From positions 1 to 10,316 of the forward strand of contig JARLHX010000088.1 in the NCBI GenBank assembly GCA_031292035.1: a stretch of 10,316 nt of DNA, given 5' to 3'. The notes under the pieces are model-generated. The model had not been told where the DNA came from, did no database searches, and saw only the letters and a program-made list of their open reading frames with translations. The position numbers were made by a program, and so were the translations under genes. Source of the stretch: Negativicutes bacterium. GTDB lineage: Bacteria; Bacillota_C; Negativicutes; Sporomusales_B; JARLHX01. This document shows positions 1-6,891 of the stretch, piece after piece (position 1 is the stretch's first letter; every line of letters begins with the position of its first letter).

Positions 1-616
1 CAGCGGCCAGTTCAGCGTCCGCAACAGCTACAAAGCCTTTGAGCTGTTGGGCAAGACACTGGGACTGGTGGGCTACGGCAATATCGGCCGCGAACTGGCC
101 AAGCTTTGCAGCGCCATCGGGATGAAGGTTATTGTCTATGATCCTTATGTTGACCCGACTAGTATTGAGCAGCAAGGCTACCAATACCAAAAAGAAATGG
201 ATCAAGTCTTGCAAAGCGCCGAAGTCATTTCTCTGCATGTGCCTCTCACCGAAAAGACCCGGAATCTGATCGGCGTGCGGGAACTGAAACTTATGAAACC
301 AGATGCGGTTTTGATCAACTGCGCCCGCGGCGGCGTTGTTGACGAGATTGCGCTGGCGGAGGCGCTCAAAGCCGGCAGCATCCATAGCGCCGGGTTGGAC
401 GTTTTTGCATCAGAACCGGTTAAAGCCGACAATCCCTGGGTCGAACTAGATAATGTGATTATCACCCCGCATATGGCAGGCCTGACGAAAGAAGCGGCTT
501 CTGGTGTGGCTACCATGGCCGCTGAGGGAGTACTGGCTGTGATCAACGGCGAAAAGTGGCCCCATGTGGCCAATCCAAAGGCATATGATCACCCGCGGTG
601 GAAAGGCGTCAGATAG
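1..616 (+). CDS. D-2-hydroxyacid dehydrogenase (3-phosphoglycerate dehydrogenase-like), 5' truncated
   Basis: NAD(P)-dependent oxidoreductase that interconverts a D-2-hydroxy acid and its 2-oxo acid in the cytoplasm. The reading frame is open from base 2, so the gene begins left of the window; the first in-frame TTG (47) is not a credible start because typical conserved sequence runs through it. About 204 residues are visible of the usual 310-330, so the N-terminal catalytic half is mostly missing. Seen: the Rossmann fingerprint GYGNIG (codons at about 74-91), the arginine of the ARGGVVDE motif (326-328), the glutamate of LDVFASEP, and the catalytic histidine of ITPHMAGLT near 470. These are the Arg-Glu-His catalytic residues of the family. 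The tail is short, with no ACT regulatory domain, so it is unlike the classical long SerA. Substrate is unknown; glyoxylate, hydroxypyruvate, phosphoglycerate or sulfolactate type dehydrogenases all share this fold. It lies 64 bases upstream of the transporter gene and is probably co-transcribed with it. Confidence 0.88.
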   Translation, partial: SGQFSVRNSYKAFELLGKTLGLVGYGNIGRELAKLCSAIGMKVIVYDPYVDPTSIEQQGYQYQKEMDQVLQSAEVISLHVPLTEKTRNLIGVRELKLMKPDAVLINCARGGVVDEIALAEALKAGSIHSAGLDVFASEPVKADNPWVELDNVIITPHMAGLTKEAASGVATMAAEGVLAVINGEKWPHVANPKAYDHPRWKGVR

Positions 617-680
617 TTTAAGAACGCCGACAGCGGGAGCGAAACAAGCGACTGGATTAGAGGATTAACGGAGGGGGAGA

Positions 681-1991
681 ATGATGGATCAAAGTATAAC
701 CGCTAAACAAGGGGAACCCATCCAGAAAAAAACCAACTTTCGCTGGGGCATAATTGTCATGATGTGGGCCGCCATCGCCATCAATTACATCGACCGGACC
801 AATCTTTCGGCGGCGGCGCCTGTTCTCATGAAAGAATTCAATTTTACCACCGTAGAAATGGGCTATATCATGTCCGCCTTTTTCTTTAGCTATACCTTGT
901 TTCAAATTCCCTCCGGCTGGCTGGCCGATCGGCTGGGCCAGCGCCTGGTCATGGCCGGAGCTGTCAGCTGGTGGTCGGGGGCTACCATGCTAATTGCCGC
1001 CTGTCAGGGTATCGGCTCCTTTATCGCCTCCCGCGTCCTGCTCGGTATCGGTGAGGCCGGGGCCTACCCCTGCGGCGCAGGCGTGGCGGCCAAGTGGTTT
1101 CCCGACAAAGAGAGGGCCCGGGCCACCGTCATCTTTGACAGCGGCAACAAATTCGGCACCGCTTTTGCCATGCCCTTCATCGTCTGGCTGATGGTATCTT
1201 ATGGCTGGAAAATGCCGTTCATCATCTCCGGTCTGATGGGCTTTGTCTGGGTGGCTGTATGGCTGATGTACTACACCGACCCGGAAAAAAGCCGCTATGC
1301 CAATAAAGCCGAAATAGATTATATCCGCAGCGGTCAGCAGGTCAAAGAAGGACTGGGCGACAAAACCCAGCCCCTGAAATGGTACCAACTGCTGCGCTAC
1401 CGCAATATTCAGGCCATGTGCGTCGGATTTTTCATGTCAAACTATGCCATCTATTTTTATATCACCTGGTTCCCCACCTATTTGGTCAAAGAGCGGGGCA
1501 TGGCCCTGATCAAGATGGGCTGGGTTGCCATGATCCCGCCGCTGGCGGCCCTGACCGTCGGCCTGATCAGCGCAAGCATCGCCGATTGGTTTTACGCCAG
1601 GGGGGTACCCAAGACCAAGGTCAGAAAAATATGTCTGGTCGGCGGGATGCTGACCGCCTCCTCGGTTGGTCTTGCCGGATTCGTTACCACCGATGTCGGG
1701 GCAGTGGCCCTTCTGACCTTGTCCTATTGCGGCCTCGCCACCTCGGGACCGGCCCTGTGGACATTGCCAGGTGATGTGGCACCGCGCAATATGACCTCGA
1801 CGGTGGGGGCATTGCAGAACTGCGTCTCCAACATCGGCGGCGTTCTTGGCCCCATTTTGACCGGCTATATCGTAGCGGCGACCGGATCATTTATTCCGGC
1901 GCTAATGCTGACCGGCTGCGCCACCTTGATCGGGGCCCTAAACTACGCTTTTTATCTTGGGGAGATCAAGCACATCGAAGTAGACGGATAA
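681..1991 (+). CDS. MFS transporter, anion:cation symporter (ACS) family
   Basis: A 436-residue, roughly 12-helix inner-membrane permease that probably imports a small organic anion with a cation. Family known examples carry hexuronates, glucarate, galactonate or phthalate. Seen: NYIDRTNLS early in helix 1 (residues 35-43), the MFS loop 2-3 motif GWLADRLGQR (79-88), and the ACS-typical GIGEAGAYP (122-130) followed by KWFPDKERARA (138-148), plus alternating hydrophobic segments through the C-terminal half. The ribosome binding site GGAGGGGG (670-677) sits 3 bases before the ATG at 681 and 6 bases before a second in-frame ATG at 684, so the true start may be the second one. The gene follows the hydroxyacid dehydrogenase and is closed by a strong hairpin, so the two form the end of one transcription unit. 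Substrate is not determined; a hydroxy acid or sugar acid fits the neighbours. Confidence 0.92.
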   Translation: MMDQSITAKQGEPIQKKTNFRWGIIVMMWAAIAINYIDRTNLSAAAPVLMKEFNFTTVEMGYIMSAFFFSYTLFQIPSGWLADRLGQRLVMAGAVSWWSGATMLIAACQGIGSFIASRVLLGIGEAGAYPCGAGVAAKWFPDKERARATVIFDSGNKFGTAFAMPFIVWLMVSYGWKMPFIISGLMGFVWVAVWLMYYTDPEKSRYANKAEIDYIRSGQQVKEGLGDKTQPLKWYQLLRYRNIQAMCVGFFMSNYAIYFYITWFPTYLVKERGMALIKMGWVAMIPPLAALTVGLISASIADWFYARGVPKTKVRKICLVGGMLTASSVGLAGFVTTDVGAVALLTLSYCGLATSGPALWTLPGDVAPRNMTSTVGALQNCVSNIGGVLGPILTGYIVAATGSFIPALMLTGCATLIGALNYAFYLGEIKHIEVDG

Positions 1992-2006
1992 TTCGCCGGA
2001 TGAAAA

Positions 2007-2036
2007 AACGCCCGCGCTTGCGCGGGCGTTCTTTGT
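2007..2036 (+). terminator. Intrinsic terminator after the MFS gene
   Basis: A perfect 10-bp GC-rich stem (2007-2016 pairing with 2021-2030) closes a 4-base CTTG loop and is followed by a short T-rich tract (CTTTGTT). It starts 15 bases after the stop codon of the MFS gene. The left arm is preceded by an A-run, so it could also act on the opposite strand, although no gene converges on it here. Confidence 0.9.
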
Positions 2037-2185
2037 TCGGGCTCGTGCTGCAAGCCGCGGGAAATTAATAACACTTTTTTTCCAGCGAAACAGGAAAAAA
2101 ACCCCTGCCGATGGAAAAGAAATAGGATGGAATTTGACTAAGGCCTTTGGCCCTTTTTCGGGGCGACAAATAGTGGAGGGATAAT
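2037..2185 (+). promoter_or_regulatory. Leader/promoter region of the Ldh2-symporter operon
   Basis: About 150 bases between the terminator and the next start, expected to hold the promoter of the downstream operon. I could not find a convincing paired -35/-10: a TTGACT (2134-2139) has no good -10 at the right distance. A small hairpin, GGCC-TTT-GGCC (2142-2152), is followed by C and five T (2154-2158) and ends 27 bases before the start codon. It resembles a weak terminator or attenuator, but a 4-bp stem is marginal. The ribosome binding site is GGAGGG (2175-2180). Confidence 0.35.
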
Positions 2186-3253
2186 ATGGACCAAGTGCGG
2201 ATCAATAAAAAGGGTTTGCAGAAATTTTGTGAGGCCATCCTAGTCCAAGCCGGGGTAGAAGCAGGTGCCGCCAAAACCGTTACCGAGGTAATGCTGTACG
2301 CCGATATGCGGGGCGTGGAATCACATGGTATACAATGGCTGCCGATTTACACCAAGCGACTGGTCGCCGGCGGTGTGGCAGCAGGGGTGCAACCGACCCT
2401 GGAAACCGACAACAAGGCCGCTGGTGTGGTCAGCGCCAACAACGGTTTCGGCCAGGTTGCGGCGCAAAAGGCAGTCGAGGTGGCGATGGCTAAGGCCCGT
2501 GAGTATGGCGTGGCCGCCGTCGGGGTGTCTCACAGCAACCACATCGGGGCGGCTGGCTACTATACCCTCCAAGCAGCCGAGGCCGGCTTTATCAGCATCG
2601 TCTGCGGCAACACCACGCCGCTGATGCCGCCCTGGGGGGGCAAGGAGCTCCGGTTGGGCAGCAACCCTCTGTCCATCGGGATTCCGGTCGGCGACCAGTA
2701 TCCCATCATCATCGACATGGCAACCAGCGCTGGAGCCCGCGGAAAAATTTTCATCGCCGAGAAGAAAGGGGAAAAGATCCCCTGGGGTTGGGCGCTGGAC
2801 AGCGAAGGCCAGCCGACAGACGACCCGCAGAAAGCCATCAAAGGGTTTTTATTGCCCATGGCCGGCCCGAAAGGCTATGGCTTATCATTGGCCATCGACG
2901 TGCTGGGGGGAGTGATGACCGGGTCGCTGTTCGGCAAACACATCCCGCCGCTGTTCGGAAAACCGGAAGTGCCGCAAGACGTAGGTCACTTTATTATTAT
3001 CATCAACATAGAACACTTTATCGGACGGGAATTCTATAATCGTCAGATCGCCGCCCTGATCGAAGGAATAAAAGAAGTGGATACCCTGCCGTCGGTGGAC
3101 AAAATATATTTGCCAGGCGAAATTGAATACCTTAAATATCTTGAAAGCGAAAAACTTGGCGTTCCAGTCGAACAAAAGACGCTGAACGAGGTAGAGGCTC
3201 TCGGTCGCCAACTGGGGCTCAATCCCGCCGATTATTCCCTGCAAGCCATATAA
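2186..3253 (+). CDS. Ldh2/YlbC-type malate/L-lactate dehydrogenase family oxidoreductase
   Basis: A 355-residue NAD(P)-dependent dehydrogenase of the Ldh2 family, a fold unrelated to classical lactate/malate dehydrogenases. Known members act on malate, (R)-sulfolactate (ComC), ureidoglycolate (AllD), 2,3-diketogulonate (YiaK) and cyclic imino acids. Seen: RGVESHG (residues 42-48, with the conserved His47), SNHIGAAGYY (117-126), GNTTPLMPPWGG (141-152), GSNPLSIGIP (158-167), DMATSAGARGKI (177-188) and GPKGYGL (227-233). Length is normal and nothing is missing. ATG at 2186 follows GGAGGG with 5 bases between. It heads the operon with the symporter, whose start is 32 bases after its stop, suggesting the dehydrogenase acts on an imported hydroxy acid or its product. 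The family call is firm; the substrate is not assignable. Confidence 0.92.
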   Translation: MDQVRINKKGLQKFCEAILVQAGVEAGAAKTVTEVMLYADMRGVESHGIQWLPIYTKRLVAGGVAAGVQPTLETDNKAAGVVSANNGFGQVAAQKAVEVAMAKAREYGVAAVGVSHSNHIGAAGYYTLQAAEAGFISIVCGNTTPLMPPWGGKELRLGSNPLSIGIPVGDQYPIIIDMATSAGARGKIFIAEKKGEKIPWGWALDSEGQPTDDPQKAIKGFLLPMAGPKGYGLSLAIDVLGGVMTGSLFGKHIPPLFGKPEVPQDVGHFIIIINIEHFIGREFYNRQIAALIEGIKEVDTLPSVDKIYLPGEIEYLKYLESEKLGVPVEQKTLNEVEALGRQLGLNPADYSLQAI

Positions 3254-3270
3254 TTCAATATTGTTGAATT
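3252..3270 (+). repeat. Inverted repeat between the dehydrogenase and symporter genes
   Basis: AATTCAA (3252-3258) and TTGAATT (3264-3270) form a perfect 7-bp AT-rich stem with a 5-base loop. It begins inside the stop codon of the dehydrogenase gene and ends 1 base before the AGGAGGGG ribosome binding site (3272-3279) of the GTG-started symporter gene. It is too AT-rich and lacks a T-tract, so it is not a terminator. It may shield the intergenic RNA or affect symporter translation. Confidence 0.55.
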
Positions 3271-3285
3271 CAGGAGGGGCATAGC

Positions 3286-4671
3286 GTGGACTATAGTGTA
3301 TCGATCATTTTGGGGATTGTCATCGTGTACATCTTGGGGACCATGGGTATTAGTGTTTGGGCCAGAAAATTTGCCGGGACAACCTCGAAATTTATGGTTG
3401 GCAACAAAGACATGGGCATCACCGTCATCGCCGTTCTCCTGATGTCGGAATGGATCGGCACCAGCGCCACGATGGGCACAGCGGAGATTGCTTTCAACAA
3501 GGGCATCTCCGCTGCCTGGAACCTGACCGCCCTCTTTGTGGCCATGATTTTGTTTTCGATCATGATGGCCAAGAAGTACCGCGAAACCGGTGAGCATACC
3601 ATTTCCGGCCTGATTGCCCAGAAGTTTGGCAACCGGGCGGCGAAAATCACCGCTGTTATCATGATTTACGCTATGGGGGTACTGAATGTTCAGCTTTATG
3701 TCGGCGGGGCGGCCATCCTCGGCACCATTCTCCATCTGCCGACCAATGTCGCTGTCTGGGCTACAGCTCTTATTTGTATTGTTTATGTAACAGCCGGCGG
3801 CATGAAAAGCGTCGCCTATACCAACCTTGTCCACGCAACCTTCAAATATATCGGCATCATCATCACCACCGTATTTGCCCTGCAGCTGAGCGGGGGCCTT
3901 TCCACCCTCTCCGCCGAAATGCCGGCTATCTATTTTACGCCGGTAGAAGGAGTCGGTCTGACCCAGATCGTCGCCTGGATGGTAGGCAGTGTCGGCGCTG
4001 TATTTTGCACCCAGTATGTCATCCAAGCCATCGGCTCGACCAAGGACGGGGCGACAGCCGTCAAAGCCAGTCTGCTGGCCGGACTGCTGATCATTCCCAT
4101 CGGCCTCATGGCCTCGGTGATCGGGATTGCAGCCAAATATCTATATCCCAATATCAAGGGCCTTTGGGCCATTCCCTATTTTGCCACCCACATGCACCCG
4201 GTACTGGGCGGGATCGTCATCTCGGCCCTGATGGCCACCGTCTTCGGCACAGTGTCGGCCACCACACTGGGGGCCACGGCTCTCATTGTCAGGGACTTCT
4301 ATACCCCCTGGGCCAAGCCGGACGAGAAAAAGAAACTGATTGCCACCCGGGTGATCGCCGCGATATTCGGCTTGCTGCCGGTTGGATTTGCCCTGTTGAC
4401 TCCAGAAGTTATCAAGACCCTGTTCTTTGCCCGGGCCCTCAGAACCAGCCTTTCCGTAGTGGTGGTCTGTATGTTTTACTTCCCGTTTTTCGGCAGCAGC
4501 CGCGGCGTAACCGCCAGCCTGCTGGCCGCCATTGTCGCCACCACCGCCTGGTTTTTGCTGGGTGATCCCTTTGGCATCGACAATGTCTATATCGCCATCC
4601 TGGTGCCGCTGGTCATATTGATCATCGACCGGCTGATGGGGCCTCCTGCTCCTGTCGCCAAAGCCGAGTGA
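3286..4671 (+). CDS. Sodium:solute symporter (SSS family)
   Basis: A 461-residue integral membrane protein, predicted to have about 12-13 helices, that should couple sodium entry to uptake of an organic solute. Seen: the N-terminal helix and following KFMVGNKDMG segment (residues 35-44) typical of SSS proteins; the SSS signature region AGGMKSVAYTNLVH (170-183); and ALMATVFGTVSATTLGATAL (314-333), which corresponds to the helix carrying the conserved sodium-site hydroxyl residues. The start is GTG at 3286, chosen because AGGAGGGG (3272-3279) lies 6 bases upstream and the hydrophobic helix starts at once. It is the second gene of the operon and so probably carries the substrate of the Ldh2-type enzyme or the C-N hydrolase. 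Family members carry sugars, proline, pantothenate, carboxylates and others; the substrate cannot be named from sequence alone. Confidence 0.9.
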   Translation: MDYSVSIILGIVIVYILGTMGISVWARKFAGTTSKFMVGNKDMGITVIAVLLMSEWIGTSATMGTAEIAFNKGISAAWNLTALFVAMILFSIMMAKKYRETGEHTISGLIAQKFGNRAAKITAVIMIYAMGVLNVQLYVGGAAILGTILHLPTNVAVWATALICIVYVTAGGMKSVAYTNLVHATFKYIGIIITTVFALQLSGGLSTLSAEMPAIYFTPVEGVGLTQIVAWMVGSVGAVFCTQYVIQAIGSTKDGATAVKASLLAGLLIIPIGLMASVIGIAAKYLYPNIKGLWAIPYFATHMHPVLGGIVISALMATVFGTVSATTLGATALIVRDFYTPWAKPDEKKKLIATRVIAAIFGLLPVGFALLTPEVIKTLFFARALRTSLSVVVVCMFYFPFFGSSRGVTASLLAAIVATTAWFLLGDPFGIDNVYIAILVPLVILIIDRLMGPPAPVAKAE

Positions 4672-4727
4672 CCTATTGCCAGGGCGGCAATCGCTAGCAA
4701 ACATGCTACTGACGAAAGGACTCAAAC

Positions 4728-5504
4728 ATGAAAGTTGCACTAGTGCAGATGCAAGTGGTGGCCGGCGATGTCGACGGCAACCGGCGGCGGGGCGTCGAGC
4801 TGACTGCCGAAGCGGCAGCAAACGCCGATATTGTCGTCCTGCCGGAAATATGGACCACCGGCTATTCGCTCAAGAACCTGGCCGAATGGGCCGAAGATAC
4901 GAGCGGTCCCACCATTACCGCCCTTGCCGATATCGCCCGCCGGACAAAAACGACGGTCATCGCCGGTTCCATTCCCTATAAACAGGGCGGTAGGACCTAT
5001 AATAGCGTATTTGTCCTTGACGAGAGCGGGAAGGTCATAAGTGACTATCAGAAACTGCATATGTGCAGCATTTTTGGCGAAGAGCGCTTTTTCGCCCCGG
5101 GGGAGAGGCGCTCGGTATTTACGGTCGGCGGTGTCAAGGCGGGGGTGGCCATCTGTTATGACCTCCGGTTCCCGGAGCTTTTCCGGGCCCTGGCTAGCGA
5201 CGGGGCAGAGGTCATTTTCGTTCCTGCCGAATGGCCGGCGGCCAGGCTGAATCACTGGCGGGTACTCAATCAGGCCCGAGCGATAGAAAACCAGGTGTTT
5301 ATCTGTGCGGTCAACTGTGTCGGCCGGCACCGCGACACCGCATTCAACGGGCATTCCATGGTGGTAGCGCCCAACGGCGATATTCTGGTTGAAGGAGATG
5401 AAGAAGAGGGCATTAACTATTGCACAATTGATCTGGCGATGGTCGGCGCTGTGCGCAGCATGCTAAATGCCTGGGACGACCGCCGCCCAGACCTGTTTGG
5501 TTGA
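4728..5504 (+). CDS. Carbon-nitrogen hydrolase (nitrilase superfamily, amidase type)
   Basis: A 258-residue cytoplasmic hydrolase that cleaves a non-peptide C-N bond, most likely an amide. The catalytic Glu-Lys-Cys triad of the superfamily is intact: Glu40 in VVLPEIWTTGY, Lys109 in SDYQKLHM, and Cys143 in GVAICYDLRFPELFR. The early VALVQMQV strand and the late NGHSMVVAPNGDIL strand are also typical. The CYDLRFPELFR context and short length resemble omega-amidase / 2-oxo acid amide hydrolases (YafV and MtnU-like), rather than true nitrilases. ATG 4728 follows AAAGGA (4715-4720), 7 bases upstream. It sits 56 bases after the symporter gene and 63 bases before a zinc dehydrogenase gene, all in one direction. 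The neighbours suggest an amide-bearing substrate or a repair role for an amide side product; both are inference. Confidence 0.88.
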   Translation: MKVALVQMQVVAGDVDGNRRRGVELTAEAAANADIVVLPEIWTTGYSLKNLAEWAEDTSGPTITALADIARRTKTTVIAGSIPYKQGGRTYNSVFVLDESGKVISDYQKLHMCSIFGEERFFAPGERRSVFTVGGVKAGVAICYDLRFPELFRALASDGAEVIFVPAEWPAARLNHWRVLNQARAIENQVFICAVNCVGRHRDTAFNGHSMVVAPNGDILVEGDEEEGINYCTIDLAMVGAVRSMLNAWDDRRPDLFG

Positions 5505-5567
5505 AAGTCAGGACTTGGCAACAGGTGGGTGACAGCAACCGAAAAATTTACGATGAGGTGATAAAAA

Positions 5568-6599
5568 ATGTTGCAAGCAATTTTGCAAGGAGCCAAAACA
5601 ATTGAATTCGTCGATATTCCTGTTCCGGAGCCGGGGGAAGGGCAGGTTCTCATCAAGGTACAGCGGATCGGGGTTTGCGGTTCAGACATCCATGTATACC
5701 ACGGCAAGCACAAGTATGCCACCTTCCCGCTGGTCCAGGGGCATGAAGGAGCCGGCGTCATCGTCAAAACCGGTCCTGCAGTCAAAGACTTCGCCAACGG
5801 CGATACAGTGGTATTCCGGCCGCAACAGTTTTGCGGCAAATGTTTGCTCTGCCGCCAGGGCCGGTACAATCTTTGTGGTGAGTATAAAGTCATTGGGGTA
5901 TTGGGCAGCACTATTGGTATGGCCTCCGAATATTTCCTCGCTGACGCAGCCAAACTCCACAAGCTGCCGACAGGTATGACCGCCGACGAGGGAGCCTTGG
6001 TGGAACCAACCGCCGTTGCGGTGCATTCGGTGAAACTGAGCGGAAAAATCGAGGGCAACACCGTGTTGGTTATCGGCGCAGGGCCTATCGGCAATCTGGC
6101 AGCCCAGGCCGCCAAAGCGCTGGGTGCCTCCAAGGTCATGATCACCGACATCAACCCTGTCCGGCTGGAATTGGCAGCCAAATGCGGCATCGACTATTGC
6201 GTCGACACCAGCAAGGTCGAATTGGACCAAGCGATACTCGACAATTTTGGTCCCGACCGGGCCGGAGTGATCATCGACTGCGCCGCGGTGCCAAAGATCC
6301 TCAATCAAGCCATTCACTCGGCCCGCAGGGGAACCAATGTCGTGCTTGTCGGCAATTACTACGACCTGGTGCCGGTAGATCTGGCCATTGTCCAGCGGCG
6401 GGAGATCAACCTGATCGGCGTGATGAACTATACGGCCGAAGATTATGAGGATTCCATCCGCTTTATGGCCGAGGGTAAGATCAAAGCCAAGGAGCTCATA
6501 AGCGACCATTTTTCCCTCAAAAATTATGATGATGCCTATCGCTATATCGACGAAAATGGCAGCACGGTAATGAAAGTTCTGATTGATGTAAACGAATAA
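5568..6599 (+). CDS. Zinc-dependent alcohol dehydrogenase (MDR superfamily, polyol dehydrogenase-like)
   Basis: A 343-residue NAD(P)-dependent dehydrogenase oxidising a secondary alcohol, such as a polyol, threonine or sugar-acid hydroxyl, to a ketone. Catalytic zinc site: Cys37 in GVCGSD and His59-Glu60 in GHEGAG, with a third ligand region at Glu146 in EGALVEPTAV. Structural zinc site: Cys89, Cys92, Cys95 and Cys103, all four present. The GAGPIG nucleotide-binding turn is at residues 170-175, and Asp194 at the end of the second strand (MITD) favours NAD over NADP. ATG 5568 follows GAGGTG (5555-5560). It is the last gene of the operon that starts with the Ldh2-type enzyme. The second MDR enzyme in this window (8715-9752) belongs to the same superfamily but is clearly divergent in sequence. 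Sorbitol, xylitol, L-threonine or galactitol phosphate dehydrogenases are all possible relatives. Confidence 0.9.
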   Translation: MLQAILQGAKTIEFVDIPVPEPGEGQVLIKVQRIGVCGSDIHVYHGKHKYATFPLVQGHEGAGVIVKTGPAVKDFANGDTVVFRPQQFCGKCLLCRQGRYNLCGEYKVIGVLGSTIGMASEYFLADAAKLHKLPTGMTADEGALVEPTAVAVHSVKLSGKIEGNTVLVIGAGPIGNLAAQAAKALGASKVMITDINPVRLELAAKCGIDYCVDTSKVELDQAILDNFGPDRAGVIIDCAAVPKILNQAIHSARRGTNVVLVGNYYDLVPVDLAIVQRREINLIGVMNYTAEDYEDSIRFMAEGKIKAKELISDHFSLKNYDDAYRYIDENGSTVMKVLIDVNE

Positions 6600-6891
6600 C
6601 AGGCCAGCCGGAAAAGGGTTTGGCGGGAAAAGAACGCAAAATTCACAAAATCACGCAGGATTTTTCGGGTGTTTGGCTAATATAGGCTAATTAAGGAAAC
6701 TGCCCAATCTCCTGCTTGCAGGTAATGGTTTGTCCGCATATGTGAACCATTTCCACATATGCGGACGTTTTCACGCTGTTGTTTGGGCGGCTATGCCCAG
6801 AGAAAGTTGATATGGGACTAGAAATAACGGGGGTGAATTCCAGGAATCTGGCGGCAAGAAATATCATTAGTCAAGGATGGAGGAATAAATT
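6600..6891 (+). other. Non-coding gap between the two operons, rich in repeats
   Basis: No credible gene is visible in these 292 bases. From left to right they hold a direct repeat GGCTAAT at 6675-6681 and 6685-6691 (10-base period), a short palindrome-like hairpin CCTGC-TT-GCAGG (6711-6722), the major hairpin at 6732-6766, a weak 5-bp hairpin TGGGC/GCCCA (6784-6788 with 6795-6799), and the transketolase ribosome binding site GGAGG (6879-6883). I see no good paired -35/-10 box, although a promoter for the transketolase unit is expected here. Confidence 0.6.
6732..6771 (+). promoter_or_regulatory. 13-bp perfect hairpin: terminator or operator before the transketolase unit
   Basis: GTCCGCATATGTG (6732-6744) pairs perfectly with CACATATGCGGAC (6754-6766) around a 9-base loop, and GTTTTC follows. 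The stem is 133 bases after the zinc dehydrogenase gene and 125 bases before the transketolase start. The T-tract is only four bases, so termination would be modest; an operator for a dimeric regulator, or an attenuator, fits equally well. The loop bases AACCATT (6745-6751) are exactly complementary to AATGGTT (6724-6730) immediately upstream of the stem. Confidence 0.6.

Noticed and set aside
2142..2158. GGCC-TTT-GGCC-C-TTTTT as an intrinsic terminator before the Ldh2 gene
   Set aside because: A 4-bp stem with a 3-base loop is too short for confident termination; described only as a possible attenuator within the leader entry.
3232..4821. Long reverse-strand frames (264 and 226 codons) opposite the symporter gene
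   Set aside because: Low-complexity, Gly/Asp/His-rich translations typical of shadows opposite a GC-rich membrane protein gene; the forward frame has clear SSS family motifs.
6759..6773. Possible catabolite-responsive element (cre-like ATGCGGACGTTTTCA)
   Set aside because: It matches the loose consensus except for the two conserved A positions in the left half, and it overlaps the hairpin arm that already explains the sequence.
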